From NCBI GenBank assembly GCA_025450155.1, contig JANWIB010000125.1:1-7029 (forward strand): DNA of 7,029 nucleotides. Reading direction: 5' to 3'. Origin of the DNA: Sphingobacteriaceae bacterium. GTDB lineage: Bacteria > Bacteroidota > Bacteroidia > Sphingobacteriales > Sphingobacteriaceae. The notes beneath the pieces are model-generated. The model had not been told where the DNA came from. It ran no database searches and saw nothing but the letters and a program-made list of their open reading frames with translations. Shown here piece by piece: positions 1-6,836 of this stretch. Made by a program: the position numbers and the translations under genes. Positions within the stretch are counted from its first letter, which is position 1. Each line of letters starts with the position of its first letter.

Positions 1-45
1 AATAAATTTATTAATCGTAAATTAAGTATAACTTAGGCCGTATAT

Positions 46-3000
46 ATGAAACATCTCACTATTCTTTTAAAGAATTCGACTATAAGATTGAGTTCTTTGA
101 TTATATTTTTTTTAACTTTTTTTTCATTCTCTTCGTCAGCACAATACTTTGGTCAAAATAAAGTTCGATATAAGAATTTAAAATTCAAGGTTTACCAAAC
201 ACCCCACTTTGAACTTTATCATTACTTAAAAAATGATAGTCTGGTTAAACGCTTTTTACAAGAAAGCGAAGTATGGTACGATTTACATCAACAAGTTTTC
301 AGAGACACTTTTAAGCGAAAAAACCCGGTAATATTATATGCCAATCATCCAGATTTTCAGCAAACCACAGCCCTTCAAGGAGAGATAAGTGTAGGCACAG
401 GTGGAGTTACCGAAGGTATGAAAAACCGCGTAATTATGCCGGTAATGGAAATATTTCAGCAAACACGCCATGTATTAGGCCACGAACTGGTGCACGCCTT
501 TCAATATCACACACTAATTGAAGGTGACTCAACCAATCTGGAGAATATCGCTAATCTTCCATTATGGATGGTTGAGGGAATGGCCGAATATCTTTCTGTA
601 GGAAAACAGGATGCATTTACGGCCATGTGGATGCGTGATGCGTATTTAAACAAAGATATACCTTCTCTAAAAGATTTAACCAACAGCGGAAAATATTTTC
701 CCTATCGATATGGGCAGGCCTTTTGGTCGTATATTGGATCTACCTATGGAGATACTATCATTGTGCCTTTTTTTAAGGCGACATCCAGGTATGGGTATGA
801 AATGGCTATCAGACGTACATTTGGATATGATGAAAAAACATTGTCTAATCTGTGGAAGACTAGCATTGAGAACAGTTACAAACCCCTTCTAAAAGACACC
901 TCCCAAGTGCCAATTGGCCGCAAAATTCTTGACAATAAAAATGCTGGAAATATGAATGTGGCACCCGCCATATCTCCAGACGGAAAGTATGTAGCTTTTC
1001 TTTCAGAAAAAGAACTTTTATCTATAGACCTGTTTCTTGCCGATGCCCAAACAGGTAAAATTATAAGAGGACTGGGTAGTAAAGCCAGCAACTCGCACAT
1101 TGATGAGTTTAGCTTTATAGAATCTGCAGGAGCCTGGTCGCCGGATAGTAAAAAATTTGCCTTTAGTATTTTTAGTAAGGGGCGTAATAAATTACTCATA
1201 ATAGATGTAGCTACAGGCCAAACGAATACACAAAGTTTAAAAGATATAGGTGAATTTAGCAATTTGAGCTGGTCGCCAAATGGCGAAGATATTGCCTTTA
1301 CAGGACTAAAAGAAGGCCAAAGCGATCTTTATTTATATAACTTAAATACTAAAAAAGTAACGCAGCTTACCAATGATAAATATTCTGATTATCAACCAAG
1401 CTTTTCTTCAGATGGACGACATATCGTGTTTAGCACCGACAGGCAAACGTTTAATGATGCTATTAAAGGTGTTAATATTACCTTTAATTTAGCCATTTTA
1501 GACCTTTCTTCTAAATCTATCACTAATATTAATGTATTTAATGGAGCTAATAACCTAAATCCTGAGTTTTCTTCTAATAATCAACAAATATATTTCTTAT
1601 CTAACCGCGATGGTTTTAGAAATCTGTATCGCTATACGATTAACGGGGGAAAAGTTGAACAATTAACAGACTATTTTACAGGAATTAGCGGAATTACGGA
1701 GTATTCCCCTGCCCTCAGTATTTCGCAGAATGACGACATTGTTTATTCGTATTACCGCTCTCAACGATACACGATTTATAATGCTAAAGCAACTGATTTT
1801 ACTGCTAAAGAAGTAGATCCGCAGGCAATAAATTTTGAGGCCGCAAATTTACCGCCATTAAAATCCGTTGGAGTGAATGTTATTAATGCTAATCTTGAAA
1901 ATTTCGAACGTTTTGAAACGATCTCTTCCGATTCCATACGAACAATTCCTTATCGCCCGCAATTCAAATTAGATTATATTTCAAGTAATGGTGTAGGCGC
2001 TTCTGTAGGAAGATTCGGTACCGGACTTTCAGGTGGTGTACAGGGCATTTTTAGTGATATTTTAGGAAGAAATCAGATTTATGCTGCTGCGGCTATTAAT
2101 GGTGAAGTATATGATTTTGGAGGTCAGGTAGCCTATATTAATCAGCAAAGCCGGGTTAATTGGGGCGGAGCGGTCTCTCATATCCCTTATCTTTCGGCTT
2201 ATGGTGTTGGAGCATATGAAAAAGATACCTCCTTACCAACGGGGTTACGATATGTTGACGGTTATGACCTGATCAGAACATTCGAAGACCAGGTACAAGT
2301 ATTTGCATCCTATCCTTTATCCAGAGCTTATCGCTTTGAGGCAGGAACCGGAGCCGCTTTCTATAGTTACCGGATAGACCGCTTTGCTAATTATTACCTA
2401 GCTGATCCAAGTAATGGTGCAATTGATATTTATCCCTATGATTCCAGAAGAAGAAAATTAGCTAAAGATCAAGCCAGGGCCTATTATGGTGTAGATTTTA
2501 ATTCATTTAAAATATTTCAACTAAATGGTGCCTTTGTTGGAGATAATTCCTTCTTTGGTGTTACATCTCCTTTAAATGGCTTTCGTTACCGGCTTGGTAT
2601 TGAAACTTATATAGGAGATTATCAATTTAGCGCCTTAACCACCGATTTACGTAAATATTTTAGATTGAGGCCCATAACTATAGCCGGGAGGCTCTACAAT
2701 TATTCACGTATAGGAAGAGACCAGGATAGATTGTATCCATTATTTATAGGATATCCTTATCTGATAAGAGGATATGAGTCTAACTCGTTCTATAAAAACG
2801 GTGCTACTTATAATCCTTCTGACTTTAACATAGACCAATTGATTGGCTCTAAAATAGCCGTAGCAAATTTTGAAATTCGTTTGCCATTTACAGGTCCAGA
2901 AAAACTATCCGCTATCAAATCCAAGTTTCTATTTACTGACCTCAATGCGTTTTTCGATATTGGTTTGGCTTATAACAAGGATTCAGAGATCGCTTTTAGA

Positions 3001-3195
3001 AAAAAACCAAAACAAATTGGCGTAGATAACAACAATAACCCTGTTTTTGAACGGGTACCTGCTATGAGTGCAGGTGTATCTTTAAGAGTCAATGTATTTG
3101 GGTATTTTGTGTTAGAGCCGTATTTTGCCATTCCTTTTCAAAGAGCCGATGTTAATGGCGGGGTTTTTGGTTTAACCTTTGCTCCCGGATGGTAA
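46..3195 (+). CDS. Exported metallopeptidase / TolB-like propeller / Omp85-type outer-membrane barrel fusion
   Basis: Seen: residues 1-32 form a signal peptide (basic start, hydrophobic stretch near 15-28, likely cut SSSA|Q at 32/33, no lipobox Cys). Residues about 45-290 carry a zinc-peptidase signature, HELVH at 146-150, with WMVEGMAEY at 174-182 placing the probable third ligand at E177, as in gluzincins (peptidase MA-like). Residues about 300-580 contain repeated SPDG/WSPN/SSDG strands (309-313, 364-367, 409-413, 454-457), typical of PD40/TolB propellers. Residues about 635-1049 are beta-rich with Omp85 hallmarks: IRGY at 907-910 (the L6 RGF/Y motif), NFEIRLPF at 941-948, FFDIG at 969-973 and a terminal Trp. 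No POTRA domain is recognisable. Inferred: a barrel in the outer membrane with peptidase and propeller on one side, probably the periplasm. Substrate unknown. The ATG at 46 is directly followed by the signal peptide, and TAACTTAG at 29-36 is a weak -7 candidate. The gene ends in four consecutive in-frame TAA codons (3193-3204). Domain assignment is fairly sure; function is not known. Confidence 0.85.
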   Translation: MKHLTILLKNSTIRLSSLIIFFLTFFSFSSSAQYFGQNKVRYKNLKFKVYQTPHFELYHYLKNDSLVKRFLQESEVWYDLHQQVFRDTFKRKNPVILYANHPDFQQTTALQGEISVGTGGVTEGMKNRVIMPVMEIFQQTRHVLGHELVHAFQYHTLIEGDSTNLENIANLPLWMVEGMAEYLSVGKQDAFTAMWMRDAYLNKDIPSLKDLTNSGKYFPYRYGQAFWSYIGSTYGDTIIVPFFKATSRYGYEMAIRRTFGYDEKTLSNLWKTSIENSYKPLLKDTSQVPIGRKILDNKNAGNMNVAPAISPDGKYVAFLSEKELLSIDLFLADAQTGKIIRGLGSKASNSHIDEFSFIESAGAWSPDSKKFAFSIFSKGRNKLLIIDVATGQTNTQSLKDIGEFSNLSWSPNGEDIAFTGLKEGQSDLYLYNLNTKKVTQLTNDKYSDYQPSFSSDGRHIVFSTDRQTFNDAIKGVNITFNLAILDLSSKSITNINVFNGANNLNPEFSSNNQQIYFLSNRDGFRNLYRYTINGGKVEQLTDYFTGISGITEYSPALSISQNDDIVYSYYRSQRYTIYNAKATDFTAKEVDPQAINFEAANLPPLKSVGVNVINANLENFERFETISSDSIRTIPYRPQFKLDYISSNGVGASVGRFGTGLSGGVQGIFSDILGRNQIYAAAAINGEVYDFGGQVAYINQQSRVNWGGAVSHIPYLSAYGVGAYEKDTSLPTGLRYVDGYDLIRTFEDQVQVFASYPLSRAYRFEAGTGAAFYSYRIDRFANYYLADPSNGAIDIYPYDSRRRKLAKDQARAYYGVDFNSFKIFQLNGAFVGDNSFFGVTSPLNGFRYRLGIETYIGDYQFSALTTDLRKYFRLRPITIAGRLYNYSRIGRDQDRLYPLFIGYPYLIRGYESNSFYKNGATYNPSDFNIDQLIGSKIAVANFEIRLPFTGPEKLSAIKSKFLFTDLNAFFDIGLAYNKDSEIAFRKKPKQIGVDNNNNPVFERVPAMSAGVSLRVNVFGYFVLEPYFAIPFQRADVNGGVFGLTFAPGW

Positions 3196-3247
3196 TAATA
3201 ATAAAGCATACCTGGTTGCCTTTTCGTATCTATAATTGTTTATTAAG

Positions 3248-3568
3248 CTAAGCAGCAGGTTTGTATGAGTGATTGATTACTTCGTAATCTAATCCCGAGG
3301 TTAAGTCTATCCAATTGGTATTTACCTTTCTTATCAGCCTTTCTTTTTGCATACGAGTAAATTTATTGATGAGTTGAAAACGTTGCTCTACGTCAGATTC
3401 GGAATTAAGTTCTTCAAAATATACCAAACGAGTTAATTTTTGCGAAGCATTAAAAGACAAGTCAGGAATTTGCCGATAAAAATTCATGGTTTCAATAAGG
3501 TTTGTACTCATGCCTACATGCAGTGTTCCCCTGTTTCGATCTGTAATTATAAAAACATATTTCTTCAT
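3248..3568 (-). CDS. Degenerate GIY-YIG-fold protein, probably not an active nuclease
   Basis: This 106-residue protein has the length and layout of the short, stand-alone GIY-YIG (UvrC/URI-type) family. The first strand reads KKYVFIIT (2-8), where the family has a YVYILT-like GIY strand, and TLHVG (15-19) stands for the usual TLYIG. RLVYFEEL (47-54) matches the family's LVYYEE strand, and TNWIDLT (84-90) matches its C-terminal W-x-DL ending. The usual catalytic Arg in the LERR-like segment is replaced (LIET, 24-27), and the metal-binding Glu of the REKQ-like helix appears to be Arg or Phe (QRFQ, 62-65). Known for the family: those residues are needed for DNA cleavage. Inferred: the protein probably binds nucleic acid or a partner without cutting. 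It is transcribed divergently from the repressor at 3680 over a 111-bp spacer and converges on the barrel gene with a 52-bp gap. The fold call is fairly sure; loss of activity rests on a by-eye alignment. Confidence 0.75.
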   Translation of the reverse strand: MKKYVFIITDRNRGTLHVGMSTNLIETMNFYRQIPDLSFNASQKLTRLVYFEELNSESDVEQRFQLINKFTRMQKERLIRKVNTNWIDLTSGLDYEVINHSYKPAA

Positions 3569-3679
3569 CTTTTTAAAAAATAATTTCTGTCAAAAACAAC
3601 TATAATATTTTAAATATTTTTTGCTAATTTTATACGCACAAATTTACTAATAAATTTAGTTTTTGCAAATAATTTTATC
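3569..3679. promoter_or_regulatory. Divergent control region with candidate repressor operator
   Basis: This 111-bp, very AT-rich spacer separates the GIY-YIG gene from the HTH/S24 repressor gene, so it should hold both promoters. It contains an inverted repeat with perfect 7-bp arms, AAATTTA (3640-3646) and TAAATTT (3651-3657), around CTAA. A second, weaker dyad has AATATT at 3604-3609 and 3613-3618. The 18-bp element is flanked by an imperfect direct repeat: TTTTTGC then TAATTTTAT (3618-3633), and TTTTTGC, AAA, TAATTTTAT (3660-3678). Sequences resembling the Bacteroidota -7 box (TAnnTTTG, with one extra T) lie at 3615-3623 and 3657-3665, the latter touching the dyad. Inferred: the repressor binds here to control itself and perhaps the divergent gene. 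AT-rich DNA yields short dyads easily, so the operator call is moderate. Confidence 0.45.
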
Positions 3680-4462
3680 ATGAGTAATATTTCTTACAAT
3701 TTAAAATCCCTCCGGAAGAAAAAAGGTCTTACGCAACAGCAATTAGCTGACAAACTGGAGATTAAACGTTCTTTAATCGGAGCGTATGAAGAAGACCGTG
3801 CAGAACCAAAATACGATTTACTAAAAAGGATAGCAGATCTATTTGAGTTGAGTATGGATGAATTAGTGAATGATAAAATCAATGAAAACTGGAAACCCAA
3901 GCCTAAAAGCGATTCCGGGAATCTTCGTATACTAAGTATCACTGTAGATAGTGAAGATCGTGAAAATGTAGAGTTGGTACCAGTTAAAGCCAGCGCAGGC
4001 TATCTCAATGGTTATGCCGACCCCGAATTTATCAGCGAGCTGCCTAAATTCCATTTGCCTATGCCCATCTTTAAACAAGGAACCTATCGGGCTTTTGAAA
4101 TAAAAGGCGATTCCATGCTCCCTCTTCAATCTGGAACGATCGTTGTTGGTGAGTATCTGGAAAATTGGAATGATGTAAAACCCGGAGACACCTATGTCTT
4201 TATCAGCAAGAATGATGGCATTGTCTATAAAAGGGCCGGAAACCGCATTAAAGAAGATAAACCATTAAAATTGATTTCTGATAATACCGTTTACGAACCC
4301 TATACGATCCCAACGGAAGACCTTCTGGAAATATGGAAAGCAAAAGCATATATCTCTACGGCTTTTCCGGAACCTAATCCGGAGCCTACAATGGAAAGTC
4401 TTACCAACATGATGGCTCAAATGCAAAAATCCATTGCGAAACTTCAGCATAATAACGATTAA
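3680..4462 (+). CDS. LexA/CI-like repressor: XRE-type HTH plus S24 self-cleaving domain
   Basis: A DNA-binding autorepressor of the HTH_3/Peptidase_S24 type, 260 residues, a usual length for the family. Seen: the HTH spans about residues 5-62 (LRKKKGLTQQQLADKLEIKR, then SLIGAYE with the recognition helix near 29-39, and SMDEL at 58-62). A linker follows, and then ASAGY at 104-108, where the Ala106-Gly107 bond sits in the position of the LexA/UmuD cleavage site. The S24 domain has GDSM at 143-146 (nucleophile Ser145) and IVYKR at 181-185 (general base Lys184). The Ser-Lys spacing of 39 is close to that of LexA. A Pro/Glu-rich stretch and a short helix end the protein (228-255). All catalytic elements are present, so RecA-stimulated self-cleavage is plausible. 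Inferred: regulation by DNA damage, with autoregulation through the dyad at 3640-3657. Regulators of this type in other Bacteroidota can sit beside mutagenesis genes (imuA/imuB/dnaE2), but none lie next to it here. Confidence 0.88.
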   Translation: MSNISYNLKSLRKKKGLTQQQLADKLEIKRSLIGAYEEDRAEPKYDLLKRIADLFELSMDELVNDKINENWKPKPKSDSGNLRILSITVDSEDRENVELVPVKASAGYLNGYADPEFISELPKFHLPMPIFKQGTYRAFEIKGDSMLPLQSGTIVVGEYLENWNDVKPGDTYVFISKNDGIVYKRAGNRIKEDKPLKLISDNTVYEPYTIPTEDLLEIWKAKAYISTAFPEPNPEPTMESLTNMMAQMQKSIAKLQHNND

Positions 4463-4465
4463 GTA

Positions 4466-4519
4466 CACTTAGAATGGAATGTGCATCATAAGAAGGTAAT
4501 CTCTAAGTGCCTTCTTGTG
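4466..4519 (+). other. Two crossing complementary helices after the repressor gene
   Basis: Directly downstream of the repressor stop, CACTTAGA (4466-4473) is the exact complement of TCTAAGTG (4502-4509), and CATAAGAAGG (4487-4496) pairs with CCTTCTTGTG (4510-4519) over 10 bp with one G-U. The two pairings cross, and together they use every base of 4502-4519. The second alone is a hairpin with a 13-nt loop, but the T-run comes only at 4536-4542, so it is not a classical terminator. Crossing could mean a pseudoknot. With no linker between 4509 and 4510 the standard H-type geometry is strained, so two alternative, switching structures are equally possible. It could act in the 3' end of the repressor mRNA or the leader of the gene at 4602. 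Confidence 0.4.
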
Positions 4520-4601
4520 TCTATAAACTTTAACATTTTTTTACAACAACAAATTAAACCTTCGGCACGCTCCTTCCTCTAATAATTAAAATTAACAAAA
4601 T

Positions 4602-5024
4602 ATGAGAAAGCCATTCTTTACAGCCGTTTTATTTTTAGGGTTAGCAACTTTAGGATTTTCACAGGAAAAACAAGAAAAAGAAAGAGAAAGAGCCACTCCT
4701 GAAGATCGTGCACAAAAAAAGACCGAAATGTTAAGCAAAAAATTATCGCTGACAAAAGAGCAACAGGATAAAGTTTATGCGATTAACCTGGAACAAGCCA
4801 AAAAAATGGAAGAATTTCGTTCAGCGGCAGAAAAAGAACGGGCTGAAAGAATGGAAAAACGAAAACTATTTTTTAAGGAAAATGATAATAAGATTGAGAA
4901 GATTTTAACAGAAGAACAGAAAAAAACGTATTTGGAACATAAAAAAGAGCGTCAAGAAAGGTTTGCTCATAAAAAACATCGTTTTCATGAGTGGCATGAA
5001 AAACGAAAAGACTATAAAGAGTAG
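4602..5024 (+). CDS. Spy/CpxP-like (LTxxQ) periplasmic protein
   Basis: A 140-residue exported, highly charged, helical protein. Seen: a signal peptide at 1-20 with a likely cut at GFS|Q (20/21). The mature part is dominated by Lys, Glu, Arg and Gln and carries two LTxxQ motifs, LTKEQ (50-54) and LTEEQ (102-106), spaced like the paired motifs of Spy and CpxP. The C-terminal tail is rich in His (113, 123, 126, 129, 132) and Lys. Known for the family: small periplasmic chaperone or stress-sensing proteins, some tied to metal or envelope stress. Inferred: an envelope-stress chaperone or sensor, perhaps metal-binding through its His-rich tail. It stands alone: 139 bp separate it from the repressor gene and a strong terminator follows, so it is probably a single-gene transcript. 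The ATG at 4602 is directly followed by the signal peptide, and no Shine-Dalgarno sequence is seen. Long charged helices of this kind can look alike, so the family call rests on the two motifs. Confidence 0.75.
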   Translation: MRKPFFTAVLFLGLATLGFSQEKQEKERERATPEDRAQKKTEMLSKKLSLTKEQQDKVYAINLEQAKKMEEFRSAAEKERAERMEKRKLFFKENDNKIEKILTEEQKKTYLEHKKERQERFAHKKHRFHEWHEKRKDYKE

Positions 5025-5056
5025 TTGGTTTTAGTTTTTGTTTGTGATAGGTGGTT

Positions 5057-5087
5057 AAGCGGCAGTAATATTACTGCCGCTTTTTTT
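5057..5087 (+). terminator. Strong intrinsic terminator of the Spy-like gene
   Basis: A perfect 26-nt palindrome (5057-5082), left arm AAGCGGCAGTAAT and right arm its exact complement, is followed by a run of seven T (5081-5087). It lies 32 bp after the stop codon of the gene at 4602. The opposite strand has only a short T tract after the stem, so it should act mainly on plus-strand transcripts. It ends 22 bp before the bioF start. Confidence 0.9.
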
Positions 5088-5109
5088 ATTTTAGCATCAA
5101 AATTTAGTA

Positions 5110-6228
5110 TTGAAAGCCACGCTTAGTTTTCTTCAAAAACGATTATCAGAACGTAAAGCAAACTTAACGCTTCGCTCCCTGCCTACTCATAACTCAAAAA
5201 TCGATTTTTGCTCTAATGATTATTTAGGATTTGCCCGCTCGCAAGAATTAAAAAATAAAATTGAAGGTGCATTGCAACAATATCGGGAATATTCTTTAGG
5301 ATCAACCGGATCTCGCCTCATTTCTGGGAATTCTGATTTTTTAGAGCAATTGGAACGAGAAATAGCATTATTCCATGGCGTTGAATCTGGATTGATATTT
5401 AATTCAGGTTACGATGCCAACGTTGGCTTATTTTCATCCATTCCTCAACGTGGTGATACCGTCATTGCCGATGAGTTTGCCCATGCTTCGATAATTGATG
5501 GCATTCGGTTAAGTAATGCCAACCGTTACACGTTTAAGCACAATGATCTTAATAATCTCGAAGAGAAACTTAAAGTAGCAAAAGGCAAAATTTTTATCGC
5601 AGTAGAAAGTGTGTATTCTATGGATGGCGATGAAGCGCCATTGAAAGAAATTGTTGATTTATCGGATCAATATGGTGCCGCTGTTATTGTCGACGAAGCA
5701 CATGCAATAGGAATTTTCGGAAAGCAGGGAAAAGGGATAGTTTCCCAAATGAATCTTGAGAATCAGGTTTTTGCACGCGTAATTACCTTCGGAAAGGCTT
5801 TAGGAACTCACGGAGCACTGATTTTGGGAAGTAATCTATTAAAAAATTACCTTATAAACTTTGCCCGGTCTTTTATTTATACTACCGCCTCTCCGTTTCA
5901 CACGCATTTGTGTATTAAAAAAGCTTATGAATATTTATTAGAGAAAGATCATCCGTCTCTTTTGGATCAGAAAGTGAAATTATTTAAAAGTTACCTGAAA
6001 AATAGTTCCAAAAACTTTATTCCGAGCCGCTCTCCTATCCAATCCTTATTAGTCAGTGGTAATGAACAGGCACGGAATTTGGCCAATGCCTTGCAGGAGC
6101 AGGGATTTAATGTTCGGGCGATATTAAGCCCCACCGTACCGAAGGGTAAAGAACGTTTACGTATTTGCCTGCATACATTTAATACAGATGAAGAAATAAA
6201 GGCTTTAGCAGCAATTCTTGAAAAATGA
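5110..6228 (+). CDS. bioF: 8-amino-7-oxononanoate synthase (BioF)
   Basis: A PLP enzyme of the alpha-oxoamine synthase family that condenses pimeloyl-ACP (or pimeloyl-CoA) with L-alanine, releasing CO2, to give 7-keto-8-aminopelargonate. It is cytoplasmic. Seen: FCSNDYLGF at 33-41, GSTGSRLISGN at 64-74, HASIIDG at 125-131, VESVYSMDGD at 165-174, the PLP-ring contact VDEAHA at 194-199, the Schiff-base Lys229 in TFGKALGTHGA (226-236), and RLRICLHTFNT at 349-359. At 372 residues it is slightly shorter than the roughly 384 of E. coli BioF. The start is TTG at 5110: an in-frame TAG lies at 5092-5094, no ATG or GTG start lies between, and the next in-frame Met is residue 171, well inside the conserved core. 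Related 2-amino-3-ketobutyrate CoA ligase or serine palmitoyltransferase are less likely because bioD follows with a 4-bp overlap. The only space for a promoter overlaps the terminator at 5057-5087 and the 22 bp after it. Confidence 0.93.
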   Translation: MKATLSFLQKRLSERKANLTLRSLPTHNSKIDFCSNDYLGFARSQELKNKIEGALQQYREYSLGSTGSRLISGNSDFLEQLEREIALFHGVESGLIFNSGYDANVGLFSSIPQRGDTVIADEFAHASIIDGIRLSNANRYTFKHNDLNNLEEKLKVAKGKIFIAVESVYSMDGDEAPLKEIVDLSDQYGAAVIVDEAHAIGIFGKQGKGIVSQMNLENQVFARVITFGKALGTHGALILGSNLLKNYLINFARSFIYTTASPFHTHLCIKKAYEYLLEKDHPSLLDQKVKLFKSYLKNSSKNFIPSRSPIQSLLVSGNEQARNLANALQEQGFNVRAILSPTVPKGKERLRICLHTFNTDEEIKALAAILEK

Positions 6229-6836
6229 TGAAACCACTATTTGTAACAGGAATTGGAACCGGAATTGGAAAAACTATCGTATCCGCTATTTTAGTAGAAA
6301 AACTAAAGGCAGACTATTGGAAACCCATCCAATCCGGCGATCTGGACAATTCGGATAGCGATAAGGTAAAAAGCCTGATCTCTAATACTGTTTCTAAATT
6401 TCATGCCGAAGCTTATCTTCTCACGCAGCCATTCTCGCCCCATAAATCGGCTGATATAGATGGAATCCGGATAAATTTAGATTCGATTCAAATTCCCGAA
6501 ACAAAAAATCAATTAATTATAGAGGGTGCCGGAGGCTTAATGGTTCCTTTAAATGAGCACGAGTTAATCATTGATTTAATTGAAAAATGGCAAGCAGAGG
6601 TAATTTTAGTATCCCGCAATTACTTAGGAAGTATCAATCATACCTTACTCTCTCTTCAGGAATTAAAACGGCGAAATATTGAGGTTAAGGCTTTGGTTTT
6701 TAATGGAAGAGTGGATGAATATTCAGAAAGCTTTATCCTGAATTATTGCAAGATAGAAAAAACACTAAGGATACCGGAAATTTCAACTTTAGATAAAAGT
6801 GCTATCTTTCATGCTGCTCAAGCCATAGGATTATAA
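6225..6836 (+). CDS. bioD: Dethiobiotin synthetase (BioD)
   Basis: An ATP-dependent ligase that closes the ureido ring of dethiobiotin from 7,8-diaminopelargonate and CO2, the step before BioB. It is cytoplasmic and usually a homodimer. Seen: the P-loop GIGTGIGKT at 9-17 (Lys16, Thr17), YWKPIQSG at 31-38 with the conserved Lys33 and Ser37, EGAGGLMVPL at 100-109 and SRNYLGSINHTLL at 130-142. At 203 residues it is at the short end for the family. The start overlaps the bioF stop (ATGA, 6225-6228), indicating translational coupling. A second ATG directly follows (6228-6230) and would give MKPLFVTG, so the exact start is uncertain by one codon. bioA and bioB, needed to complete the pathway, are not in this window. 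No terminator is seen after the stop. Confidence 0.94.
   Translation: MMKPLFVTGIGTGIGKTIVSAILVEKLKADYWKPIQSGDLDNSDSDKVKSLISNTVSKFHAEAYLLTQPFSPHKSADIDGIRINLDSIQIPETKNQLIIEGAGGLMVPLNEHELIIDLIEKWQAEVILVSRNYLGSINHTLLSLQELKRRNIEVKALVFNGRVDEYSESFILNYCKIEKTLRIPEISTLDKSAIFHAAQAIGL

Noticed and set aside
1..12. Palindrome AATAAATTTATT at the left edge
   Set aside because: A short AT-only palindrome expected by chance in this composition; it shares only TAAATTT with the candidate operator at 3640-3657.
876..1262. Minus-strand open frame of 128 codons inside the barrel gene
   Set aside because: It lies wholly within the plus-strand gene, whose peptidase and propeller motifs are clear, and its translation shows no recognisable family.
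3203..3224. Possible terminator hairpin between the convergent genes (AAAGCA with TGCCTTT)
   Set aside because: Only about six pairs with a bulge, an 8-nt loop and four T. Too weak to call.
3694..3942. Minus-strand open frame of 82 codons inside the repressor gene
   Set aside because: It overlaps the well-supported HTH domain and shows no motifs. The same applies to the minus frames at 3932-4129 and 4265-4468.
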